Assembly: GCA_902772565.1 (NCBI GenBank)
Contig: CACYBJ010000034.1
Location: 1-8,451, forward strand
Source of the DNA: an uncultured Lachnospiraceae bacterium
GTDB lineage: Bacteria > Bacillota > Clostridia > Lachnospirales > Lachnospiraceae
Reading direction: 5' to 3'
Length of the DNA stretch: 8,451 nt
Shown here: positions 1-6,547 of the stretch, piece after piece
Layout: the number at the start of each line of letters is the position of its first letter
How positions within the stretch are numbered: the stretch's first letter is position 1
Made by a program: the position numbers and the translations under genes
The notes under the pieces: generated by a model
What the model was told of the DNA's origin: nothing
The model's database searches: none
Seen by the model: only the letters and a program-made list of their open reading frames with translations

Positions 1-1530
1 GCCGCTTATTGTAAGATACTGTCCCTCCTTACCGAAGCGTCTCACTCCCGTAACCGTCATTCTGTCGGCAAATACGGGGCCCGGATTACCGTTACCGCAG
101 GGTTCAAGTTTCTTTATTTCTTCAAGAACCGCAGGAGAAAAAGAAGACATTGGGATATTAACGTCTATCATAATCTTCTTTTCCATGTTTTTAAGGTCCT
201 TTTCGCAGTTGTCGTTAAGACGTTTTCTGAAATCCTCAAGCATATCACGTCTTATGGAAAGACCGCAGGCCATGGGATGTCCGCCGAATTTAACAGTCAT
301 CTCCCTGATGGCATCAACGCCTTTATAGATATCATATTCTTCAACGCTTCTTCCGGAGCCTTTAAGAATGCTGTCGTCTCCGGCCGCTTCCGTAAATACT
401 ATTGCCGGGCGGTTAAACTCTTCTTTTATTCTTCCTGCCACTATTCCGGCCAGAGACTCATGTAAGTCCGGCATCAACAGTACAAGAATGTTATCTTCCT
501 TAAGCTCGGAATTCTCTATAAGTTCCACACCCTTAACCTTGGCCTGCTCCGTCATATTCTTTCTGGAATCATTTAATTCCTTAAGCTTGACGGCAAAGCC
601 TGCGGCTTCGTTTTCATCCTCCGAAAGAAGCATTTCGACAGCCATATCCGCAGTCTCAAGTCTTCCCGAAGAATTCAGGCAGGGCCCCAGTATGAATCCC
701 AGGTGATAAACACCCAGTTCCTTACCGGAAATACCTGTGGCATTCTTTAATGCGTTAATGCCGATACGCGTAGAATTATTCAGACTCTTAAGACCTTCTT
801 TTACGATAAAACGGTTTTCATCCTTAAGTTCCATAACATCCACAACAGTGGCAAGGGCCATAAGGTCATAGTTCTTTTCTATGAAAGAACCGAAATCATA
901 CTCCGTATAAAGACCTTCCATGAGCTTTGCTGCCACTACAGCGCCGCATATGCCTTCGTAGGGGTAAGCGCAGTCCTCCTGCTTTGGGTCCACTATGGCA
1001 TCTGCCTTAAGGTCATTGTTTTCGGGCACATTGTGGTGATCCGTAACCACCACGTCCATTCCCAATTCCTTGGCATATGCCACCGCCTCTGTGGCGGCGA
1101 TTCCGTTGTCACAGGTAATAATAAGGTCAGTGCCTGATTCGGCTGCCTTGTCCACCATGCTGCAGTTAAGACCGTAACCGTCGGCAATTCTGTCCGGAAT
1201 AATGTAGGATACGAATCCACCCAAAGAACGAATCCCGGAAACAAGTATGGAAACGGAGCATATGCCGTCGCAGTCATAATCTCCCACAACGCATATTTTC
1301 TGACCGTTATCTATGGCCTTTTTAACAATGCGGACAGCCTTTCCCATGTCCTTAAAGAGTTTCCATGAATGCATGGAGTCTTTGGTTGGATTAAGATAGG
1401 CTTCTATTTCCTCATCGGTTTTAAGGTCTCTTCCGGCAAGCAGGTAGGCCAGAAGTCCGCTTACGTTAAACTTCTGTTTTATGTGCTCAAAATCCGCCTT
1501 GGGATTCTTTAACATCCACTGTTCTTTCAT
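1..1530 (-). CDS. recJ: Single-stranded-DNA-specific 5'-3' exonuclease RecJ, 3' end cut off by the window
   Basis: RecJ degrades single-stranded DNA 5' to 3' with Mn/Mg in recombinational and mismatch repair in the cytoplasm. I translated this frame from the minus strand; 510 residues are visible and it is still open at the window edge, against roughly 560-580 for the usual family length, so about the last tenth (end of the OB-fold region) is missing. DHH-superfamily motifs are in order: DYDCDG at 84-89, CDNG at 140-143, DHH at 164-166, and an Asp in ATVVDV at 231. A NSSGRL stretch follows, and the DHHA1 nucleic-acid-binding motif GGH lies at 416-418. All predicted metal ligands are present. 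The ATG start has an AAGGA ribosome binding site 8 bases upstream. It follows secDF after 65 bases, a common clostridial order, and probably depends partly on secDF readthrough. Identification is secure; the C-terminus cannot be judged. Confidence 0.96.
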   Translation of the reverse strand, partial: MKEQWMLKNPKADFEHIKQKFNVSGLLAYLLAGRDLKTDEEIEAYLNPTKDSMHSWKLFKDMGKAVRIVKKAIDNGQKICVVGDYDCDGICSVSILVSGIRSLGGFVSYIIPDRIADGYGLNCSMVDKAAESGTDLIITCDNGIAATEAVAYAKELGMDVVVTDHHNVPENNDLKADAIVDPKQEDCAYPYEGICGAVVAAKLMEGLYTEYDFGSFIEKNYDLMALATVVDVMELKDENRFIVKEGLKSLNNSTRIGINALKNATGISGKELGVYHLGFILGPCLNSSGRLETADMAVEMLLSEDENEAAGFAVKLKELNDSRKNMTEQAKVKGVELIENSELKEDNILVLLMPDLHESLAGIVAGRIKEEFNRPAIVFTEAAGDDSILKGSGRSVEEYDIYKGVDAIREMTVKFGGHPMACGLSIRRDMLEDFRKRLNDNCEKDLKNMEKKIMIDVNIPMSSFSPAVLEEIKKLEPCGNGNPGPVFADRMTVTGVRRFGKEGQYLTISG

Positions 1531-1536
1531 AAATCT

Positions 1537-1550
1537 TTTCCTTTTGGAAA
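1537..1550 (-). promoter_or_regulatory. recJ ribosome binding site inside a small hairpin
   Basis: On the minus strand TTTCC and GGAAA form a perfect 5-bp inverted repeat around an AAAA loop. The AAGGA Shine-Dalgarno core of recJ (1543-1539) lies in its loop and right arm, 8 bases before the ATG. The pairing is AT-rich and weak, so any effect on translation is inferred. Confidence 0.35.
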
Positions 1551-1560
1551 CATACGTTAA

Positions 1561-1584
1561 AGGGCAGCGCCGTAACGCTGCCCT
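1561..1584 (-). terminator. GC-rich hairpin between secDF and recJ: weak terminator or mRNA 3'-end stabiliser
   Basis: A perfect 9-bp stem, AGGGCAGCG against CGCTGCCCT, encloses a 6-base loop and starts 11 bases after the secDF stop codon. In the secDF-to-recJ direction it is followed by only TTT before AACG, so it lacks a proper U-tract. On the plus strand it is followed by A-rich sequence and would not terminate. I read it as a leaky terminator or a processing/stability element that sets recJ below secDF. Confidence 0.55.
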
Positions 1585-1595
1585 CTTAAAAAAAC

Positions 1596-3914
1596 TTATT
1601 TTTTCTTCTTTCCGATCTTTCGGAGGTTAAGCCACAGTGAACCGGTGATACATACGGATGAATATGCTCCGGCTACAAGACCTACAATGAGCGGAATAGC
1701 AAATGCTCTGATGGAGTCTACACCAAGTATCGCAACCATGATGATTGAAATAAGTGTTGTAAACGAAGTATTGATGGATCTTGAAAGTGTTTCGGAGATG
1801 GAGCGGTTAACTACGTCCGCATCGCTTTCACCCTTACCGCGCTGTGCGTTGTTTTCTCTGATTCGGTCGAAAATAACGATTGTAGAGTTGATTGAGTAAC
1901 CTACAATTGTAAGCATACATGCAATGAATGCAGAGTCTACTGTAATTCTAGCAAGTGCATATACCGCAAGCACTACGAGAATATCATGTGCAAGTGCAAG
2001 TACTGCAGAGAATGCAGAAGAAAGATTGGAGAATCTGAACCAGATGTAAAGCAGCATGCAGATACCTGCAATGATAACTGCCCAGATGGCATCTGACTTC
2101 ATATCATCCGATACGGAAGCTGAAATAGACTGAACTTCAATCTTATCGCTTGATACACCGTATTCATCTGCAAAGAGTTTCTTGATCTGTCCGATCTTTG
2201 AGTTGGTATCAACGGTAGATGCATCTGCCGAAGAAGCCTTTTCGGATGAACCTTCTTCAACGATCATCTTGTCTGTCTTAAGCATTATGGCATTGTCTGT
2301 TTCAACCTGAACAACTTCAGGAGCCGAGCCTAAGATATCTGCTGTCTTTTCTTCTACTTCCGCATTGGAAGGAGGTGTCACACCTTCATCAAAGTATACT
2401 TCGATGGATGTACCGCCTATGAAATCAAGACCGTAGTTAAGGGCGTAGTTTGTCTTTGCCTTAAATGCCACAAGACCTACAACTCCCGCAACAATAGCAA
2501 GAAGTGATACGATAAGGAACTTCGGAAAATGCTTTGTCCAGTTAACAACTTTCGCCTTCTTTGCGATACCGTAAAGCTTCTCGTTCTTAAGGCCGATATT
2601 GTAGGCCATGAAAAGAAGGAATCTGGTAATAAGAAGTGCTGAAATAAGTGAAAGAACAATACCTATTCCAAGTGTGATTGCAAATCCCTTGATTGTACCC
2701 GAACCTCTGAGGTAAAGCACGATGGCGGCAATAAGGGTTGTAACCTGTCCGTCAACGATGGCAGATGTAGCCTTTGAGAAGCCCTGCTTAATAGCTGACT
2801 GAACTGTCTTACCGTCACGTAACTCTTCTCTTATTCGTGTAAATATAATTACGTTTCCGTCCACGGCCATACCTATCGAAAGGATTACGCCGGCGATACC
2901 CGGAAGTGTAAGTGTTACATCAAAGAAAATGATGCAAAGGATATCAAGCATTGTGTAGATAGCAATAGCCACACATGCGATAGCGCCCGGAATTCTGTAA
3001 ACAATGAGCATGAAGAGCATTACAAGAAGAATGCCGATTGCACCTGCTTTAAGAATTGATGAAAGGGCGTTTGAACCGAGCTGGGCACCAACGATTGAGT
3101 AGGACTTCTGTGTAAGCTTTAACGGAAGGGCACCAATCTTAATGGTGTTGGCAAGGCTTTCTACTTCATCGTAAGTAAAGCTGCCGGTAATGGTTGCTGT
3201 TGTGGAATCGATTACAGACTGGGCTCTCGGTGCTGAAATTACTTCATCATCATAAACGATGGCAATTACACCCTTTAAAGAGCTGGAGTTGTAATATGGA
3301 TTAGCATAGGCTGTAGCATTCTTGAATGCTTCTCTGGCAGCCGACTTAAGTGTAAGTTCTACATAGTAGTCTGTACCGGTCTGACCTGCCTTGTCATTGT
3401 TTGAATACATAGCCTCGGCATTCTCGATACCTGAACCGTCAAGAACAAGATCACCTGCTGCGATGATTTCGTCCATGCTTCTGGTAAGGCTCCATTTATC
3501 TGTTGCCTGATCGTAAACAATATTGTCTACACCGCTCTGTCCGTTACCGTATATAAAGTAAACGTTACCTGCGTTACCGAGATCGGCTAAGATTTCTTCG
3601 GCATTGGTAATGCCCGGGATATCTGCGGCAATCTGGTTGTCACCCTGCTGGTATACTTCTGCTTCTGTTGAGTAATGCTCAACACGCTTCTGCATACGGC
3701 TGATAGTTGTTTTAAGAGCCTCGCTGTCAGGATGTGCATCCTCGGTTTCATAAAGGATCGAAAGACCTCCGTCAAGATCCAGACCGAGTCCGATATCTTT
3801 AACACCTTTAACCTTATCATTGTCGTATCCAACGTAAAGAAGGGCTAAAAGTCCTCCCGCAACAATGACAGTCAAAAGAAGCTGAAGCAATCCTTTTCCG
3901 GTTGTTTTCTTCAT
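1596..3914 (-). CDS. secDF: Protein translocase subunit SecDF, SecD-SecF fusion
   Basis: SecDF is a proton-driven RND-type membrane protein that helps pull preproteins through SecYEG on the outer face of the membrane. The 772-residue chain carries both halves, as in Bacillus subtilis (about 737). SecD half: first membrane helix about 8-30, the conserved LGLDLDGG motif about 43-50, an extracellular domain to about 280, then five helices including GMAVDGNVIIF with Asp352. SecF half: helix about 465-483, YGLDFIGG at 494-501, extracellular domain to about 608, then five helices with HDILV (Asp644) and FDRIREN (Arg684). These match charged residues reported as important for proton flow in SecDF. 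The tail is GKKKK. The start is ATG at 3914, because GGAGG lies 5 bases upstream; the ATG at 3938, eight codons earlier, would put that site inside the gene. Odd points: Ser/Ala-rich insert about 553-571, and N-S-T where SecF usually has N-D-T. Confidence 0.97.
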   Translation of the reverse strand: MKKTTGKGLLQLLLTVIVAGGLLALLYVGYDNDKVKGVKDIGLGLDLDGGLSILYETEDAHPDSEALKTTISRMQKRVEHYSTEAEVYQQGDNQIAADIPGITNAEEILADLGNAGNVYFIYGNGQSGVDNIVYDQATDKWSLTRSMDEIIAAGDLVLDGSGIENAEAMYSNNDKAGQTGTDYYVELTLKSAAREAFKNATAYANPYYNSSSLKGVIAIVYDDEVISAPRAQSVIDSTTATITGSFTYDEVESLANTIKIGALPLKLTQKSYSIVGAQLGSNALSSILKAGAIGILLVMLFMLIVYRIPGAIACVAIAIYTMLDILCIIFFDVTLTLPGIAGVILSIGMAVDGNVIIFTRIREELRDGKTVQSAIKQGFSKATSAIVDGQVTTLIAAIVLYLRGSGTIKGFAITLGIGIVLSLISALLITRFLLFMAYNIGLKNEKLYGIAKKAKVVNWTKHFPKFLIVSLLAIVAGVVGLVAFKAKTNYALNYGLDFIGGTSIEVYFDEGVTPPSNAEVEEKTADILGSAPEVVQVETDNAIMLKTDKMIVEEGSSEKASSADASTVDTNSKIGQIKKLFADEYGVSSDKIEVQSISASVSDDMKSDAIWAVIIAGICMLLYIWFRFSNLSSAFSAVLALAHDILVVLAVYALARITVDSAFIACMLTIVGYSINSTIVIFDRIRENNAQRGKGESDADVVNRSISETLSRSINTSFTTLISIIMVAILGVDSIRAFAIPLIVGLVAGAYSSVCITGSLWLNLRKIGKKKK

Positions 3915-3919
3915 TTCTT

Positions 3920-3924
3920 CCTCC
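3920..3924 (-). promoter_or_regulatory. secDF ribosome binding site (decides the start)
   Basis: GGAGG on the minus strand lies 5 bases before the ATG at 3914. The longer reading frame from the ATG at 3938 has no comparable site, so 3914 is the preferred start. Confidence 0.88.
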
Positions 3925-3968
3925 GTAGTATAAAACATAATAATCTGTTATAAAGACAGACCCAATGT

Positions 3969-3996
3969 ATTATAGCACAGTTGTGTTAAATATCAA
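3969..3996 (-). promoter_or_regulatory. secDF promoter, sigma-A type with extended -10
   Basis: On the minus strand TTGATA (-35, 3996-3991), a 16-base spacer and a perfect TATAAT (-10, 3974-3969) are preceded by TGC, giving an extended -10. The expected transcription start is near 3962, with a leader of about 48 bases. The leader begins with a 5-bp inverted repeat (TCTGT/ACAGA, 3960-3944) that could form a stem at the 5' end of the mRNA. Confidence 0.82.
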
Positions 3997-4054
3997 ACTT
4001 ATTTTTATCGTAAGAATGCTTAGAACACCTTGGCAGATGCTAAACCGCTCACCT

Positions 4055-4867
4055 TCACAAGGCAGATGTAACAGGCACCATTCCGTTGAATACTTTCTGT
4101 GATATCCTGACAATCTGGTTGTGCAGCCTGTATTCGGAGGAACCCCTTCCGGGGCTTCCGAATCTTTTGGCGTATTCCATAATACCGGAAGTCAGCACAT
4201 AGTCGCACAAAGTCTCTGTTTCCACATATTCGAACAGCTCGTCGTTTTTGAGACCATACATGCTTTTGATATGGTCCAAGGTCCTTTTGGGAATGTGTCT
4301 TTTTGATACAAGAACAAAGATACATTTGTACCTTATCATTCTGTAATTATCGAAAAACCGATTGAAATCGTAGTCGTCCGGCGAAATAACGACTACAACT
4401 TTGTCAGCATCATCCACAATGCGGATACTGCTGGAATTGTCGCCTCTGTCAATGGCGATAAGATGATAGTCGGCCTTTTGTTCGGCCTCTGCTATGAACT
4501 CTGTGTACCTCATAACAATATTTTCGTTGAATACGTTATAGTTTTCGTCATTATACTGAACGCCGTAGTATAACGCATCGTCGATCAGAGTAACCAGGTT
4601 GTTGCCGTAGCATCTTCTGTTAAATTTCCCCTCCATGAAGATGCGGGCCTTTTCACCTCTTCCTCTGTCCGCATAACGCATTCCGTCTTCTCTCAGGGTC
4701 CTTGAATACTGTCTGTCAATAAACATGTCCCCGAAGAGTTCCCCATTGATGTTGTTTTCAAATAAAGCGACGCTTACACCATAGGAATTTATGCCCGCGA
4801 GAGCAAGTAACGCCGCAACCCTTTTAGATACATCCACCCTGCAGTAATTCCATACTGCAACGATCAT
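4055..4867 (-). CDS. MinD/ParA-like protein with a degenerate P-loop, function unknown
   Basis: I do not recognise a characterised family with certainty. The 270-residue chain has the outline of a MinD/ParA/TadZ-type fold. There is an N-terminal beta strand (MIVAVWN), then a segment where the KGGxGKT loop should be (residues 6-16, ending in Ser14-Lys15) but with no glycines, then a helix (RVAALLALAG) and a strand (VSVALFEN). A Walker-B-like strand DYHLIAIDRGDN lies at 133-144, and VVVVISPDDYDF at 157-168 resembles the strand after it. Strand KCIFVLVSK at 181-189 and a C-terminal helical part follow. No membrane segment or signal peptide is visible. If the fold is right, ATP hydrolysis is probably lost, as in some pilus-localising TadZ/CpaE proteins; no pilus genes lie nearby. 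The ATG start has GGGGAGG about 9 bases upstream. It has its own promoter, and no terminator separates it from secDF. The fold call is inference; the gene itself is well supported. Confidence 0.82.
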   Translation of the reverse strand: MIVAVWNYCRVDVSKRVAALLALAGINSYGVSVALFENNINGELFGDMFIDRQYSRTLREDGMRYADRGRGEKARIFMEGKFNRRCYGNNLVTLIDDALYYGVQYNDENYNVFNENIVMRYTEFIAEAEQKADYHLIAIDRGDNSSSIRIVDDADKVVVVISPDDYDFNRFFDNYRMIRYKCIFVLVSKRHIPKRTLDHIKSMYGLKNDELFEYVETETLCDYVLTSGIMEYAKRFGSPGRGSSEYRLHNQIVRISQKVFNGMVPVTSAL

Positions 4868-4906
4868 TGTTGGTTTCCTCCCCTATATAAAAATGTATCT
4901 TATTAG

Positions 4907-4935
4907 ATTATAATGAATTACGATTATTTTTATAA
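4907..4935 (-). promoter_or_regulatory. Promoter of the MinD-like gene
   Basis: On the minus strand TTATAA (-35, 4935-4930; 4 of 6 matches to TTGACA), a 17-base spacer and a perfect TATAAT (-10, 4912-4907) precede the gene. The expected start is near 4900, with a leader of about 33 bases. The weak -35 suggests help from an activator or from the A/T-rich upstream DNA. Confidence 0.6.
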
Positions 4936-4959
4936 TTGTTAAAATAGCCGAATTGCAGT

Positions 4960-4994
4960 AATAAAAATGCAAATTATGTGCAATAAAAATCCAA
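4960..4994. repeat. Two 13-base direct repeats, 22 bases apart
   Basis: AATAAAAATGCAA (4960-4972) and AATAAAAATCCAA (4982-4994) match at 12 of 13 positions and are offset by 22 bases, about two helical turns. They lie roughly 50-85 bases upstream of the -10 box of the MinD-like gene. They could be an operator or an UP-element-like stretch, or chance in AT-rich DNA. Confidence 0.35.
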
Positions 4995-5004
4995 TTTCAA
5001 ATAA

Positions 5005-5029
5005 AAAAGTCACCCAGCGGATGACTTTT
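5005..5029 (-). terminator. Rho-independent terminator of the membrane protein-WYL-CYTH operon
   Basis: Minus-strand transcripts would form an 11-bp stem, AAAAGTCATCC against GGGTGACTTTT with one T-G wobble, closing a GCT loop. The T-run extends to six Ts and is followed by ATTT. It sits 37 bases after the CYTH stop codon, and no other gene ends here. Confidence 0.82.
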
Positions 5030-5066
5030 CAAAAAAATGTTGATTTTTGCTGTTTTAGATTCCTGT

Positions 5067-5531
5067 TTATTTAACCGAGCTCATGTATCCGTTGGAATAA
5101 TGATAATCATCGGTAACATCCTCATCAAACCAGTCGGGTTTTATAAAAGCCATGGACTGCTCCACATCCTTAAATTCCACTTCGGCAAATACAAGTCCTT
5201 CGAATTTACCGTGGAACACATCCAGTTCCGCAACAAGTCCGTCATAAAGAGGAATGCGGTAACGTCTTTTGCTGATAATGTTGCCGTCGGCCTTGCCTCT
5301 GAGATGCTCATAGGCTTCTTTGGTAAGAGGAAACTCCTCTTCTATATTGACAATGGGAGAACCTTCTCCCGCTGCCACTCTGTTTTTGTATGTAAGAATG
5401 TACTCTTCTCCGTATCTTCTTACTCTGACCACCGGTGCGCGGCACAGATACCCCTGCTCTATTTCGGCAGATTCATAGTTATCAAGTTCCTCCGGCAGAT
5501 GCTTTATTGTAAACTTGCGCTCAATTTCCAT
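5067..5531 (-). CDS. CYTH-domain protein, probable inorganic triphosphatase
   Basis: This 154-residue protein is a single-domain CYTH (triphosphate tunnel) enzyme; bacterial members of similar size hydrolyse inorganic triphosphate with a divalent metal in the cytoplasm. The signature ExExK is at the very N-terminus (MEIERKF, Glu2, Glu4, Lys6). Charged tunnel strands follow: VRVRR 35-39, TYK 47-49, EEEF 64-67, KRRYR 88-92, ELDVF 102-106 and AEVEF 116-120. The DVT-D--YSN ending near 138-147 is typical of the bacterial subgroup. The start is ATG at 5531, because GAGG lies 6 bases upstream and the ExExK motif then begins at residue 2; the ATG at 5549 has no binding site. It overlaps the WYL gene by 11 bases, so translation is probably coupled. 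Substrate is inferred from the family; adenylate cyclase or thiamine-triphosphatase activity is less likely. Confidence 0.93.
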   Translation of the reverse strand: MEIERKFTIKHLPEELDNYESAEIEQGYLCRAPVVRVRRYGEEYILTYKNRVAAGEGSPIVNIEEEFPLTKEAYEHLRGKADGNIISKRRYRIPLYDGLVAELDVFHGKFEGLVFAEVEFKDVEQSMAFIKPDWFDEDVTDDYHYSNGYMSSVK

Positions 5532-6531
5532 CAGGTGCCTCGTTTGCATTCATTCTGACAAGTTCGTCATACTGTTTTCTTACATGTTCGGGACCGGTTA
5601 GTTTAATAATATCCGAAACACCGAAGAGCCAGCCGAAAAGCTGATTGCTCACCTGAACATTTACTTTGCAGGTATAGGTTCCGTCCGGGTTTTTAAGCGG
5701 AATTATGGTTGTTTCGGAAGGAGAAAACCTGTCAATTACCACACCAAGTTTGTTTTCCGGTACCGAAAGACGTATTTCGTCGCTGGTTCCGCCGTACATA
5801 TTGGTTAATTTCGATGTGTACAAAGCAGGATTTGAAAACTCCGAACGGTAAACATTTTCGGAAGCATTAACATCGCTTAATACTATGTCCTTCATTTTGT
5901 CCACGCGGTAATGCTTTGCATGTCTGTCTTCGCCCTGAACGGCAATCATATAATACACACCGTCGTTGAACTCAAGGAAACAGGGCGAAATATCGCTCTT
6001 TTCTCCGTTTTCTCTCGGCACAAGTCTCTTGTTTTTATCCCAGTCAAGATACTGAAAAGTAATTCTTTTCCTTCTGAGTATAGCCTCATTAAGCTTTCCG
6101 ATGTTGTCAAAAACCACTTCGTTTACGGTTTTGGGACGCTCTCTCAAAAACACGGTACGCTGAAGTTCCGTAGCTTCGTACCGGCTGCAGAACTTCTCCA
6201 GTTTTTTGATGAGTTCATCGGACTGGGCAGTGGTAATAAACTTGGAAGATACTACCGCATCTACCATGAGTTTAAGTTCCGGAAGGGTAAACTCCCTTTC
6301 GGTCAGACAATAATAATACTCGGTGCCCTTTTTATACTTTTCCACATGATAGCCGCACTCTCTTAAGGTCTCAAAATCCCTGTAGAGACTTTTTCTCTCC
6401 ACATGGATGTCCCACTGTGCGAGTTCGTTTGCTATGTCTTTTACGGTAATTCCGTGATTCCTGTCGGTTTTTTCACGAAGTAACCGGAGAAGAAAAATCA
6501 GTTTTGCTTTCTGAGCTTCCGAAAGTGACAT
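5521..6531 (-). CDS. WYL-domain transcriptional regulator with N-terminal winged helix
   Basis: The protein should be a ligand-responsive DNA-binding regulator. In the 336-residue form, a winged helix-turn-helix lies at about 7-65 (KLIFLLRLLREK, then ITVKDIANEL and the recognition-helix region KSLYRDFETLRE). A helical linker leads to a WYL domain at about 150-217, and a C-terminal WCX-type extension follows at about 240-325. The WYL tripeptide reads Y-Y-M at 193-195 (GVYYMIAV), followed by the conserved HYRVDKM at 207-213, whose Arg is part of the proposed ligand pocket. The start is ATG at 6531 with an AGGGTGG purine-rich site just upstream; a GTG at 6561 would extend into the preceding gene. 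It begins 16 bases after the membrane-protein gene and overlaps the CYTH gene by 11 bases, so it may control this operon. Ligand unknown. Confidence 0.93.
   Translation of the reverse strand: MSLSEAQKAKLIFLLRLLREKTDRNHGITVKDIANELAQWDIHVERKSLYRDFETLRECGYHVEKYKKGTEYYYCLTEREFTLPELKLMVDAVVSSKFITTAQSDELIKKLEKFCSRYEATELQRTVFLRERPKTVNEVVFDNIGKLNEAILRRKRITFQYLDWDKNKRLVPRENGEKSDISPCFLEFNDGVYYMIAVQGEDRHAKHYRVDKMKDIVLSDVNASENVYRSEFSNPALYTSKLTNMYGGTSDEIRLSVPENKLGVVIDRFSPSETTIIPLKNPDGTYTCKVNVQVSNQLFGWLFGVSDIIKLTGPEHVRKQYDELVRMNANEAPDGN
5538..5541 (-). promoter_or_regulatory. CYTH-gene ribosome binding site inside the WYL gene (decides the start)
   Basis: GAGG on the minus strand lies 6 bases before the ATG at 5531, within the last codons of the WYL gene. 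It favours the 154-residue form and supports coupled translation across the 11-base overlap. Confidence 0.7.
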
Positions 6532-6547
6532 ATTACCACCCTGCCTT

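Noticed and set aside
1262..1281. Cysteine within the RecJ DYDCDG motif as a possible active-site change
   Set aside because: The middle residue of this motif varies in the family; all metal-binding aspartates are kept.
3915..3938. An eight-codon N-terminal extension of SecDF from the ATG at 3938
   Set aside because: The GGAGG site for the ATG at 3914 lies inside this extension, and it would put an acidic stretch ahead of the KK-containing N-terminus.
4019..4054. A possible terminator after the MinD-like gene
   Set aside because: Only a 4-bp CCTT/AAGG pairing without a T-run was seen, so no terminator is called.
4020..4325. A 101-residue open frame on the minus strand overlapping the end of the MinD-like gene
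   Set aside because: It overlaps the supported gene in another frame, has no domain or good ribosome binding site, and its composition is that of a shadow frame.
5037..5558. A 173-residue plus-strand frame opposite the CYTH gene
   Set aside because: It is antisense to a gene with an intact ExExK motif, and its start lies beside the operon terminator with no promoter.
5911..6366. A 151-residue plus-strand frame opposite the WYL gene
   Set aside because: It is antisense to a clear WYL regulator whose domains explain the same bases; it has no recognisable motif.
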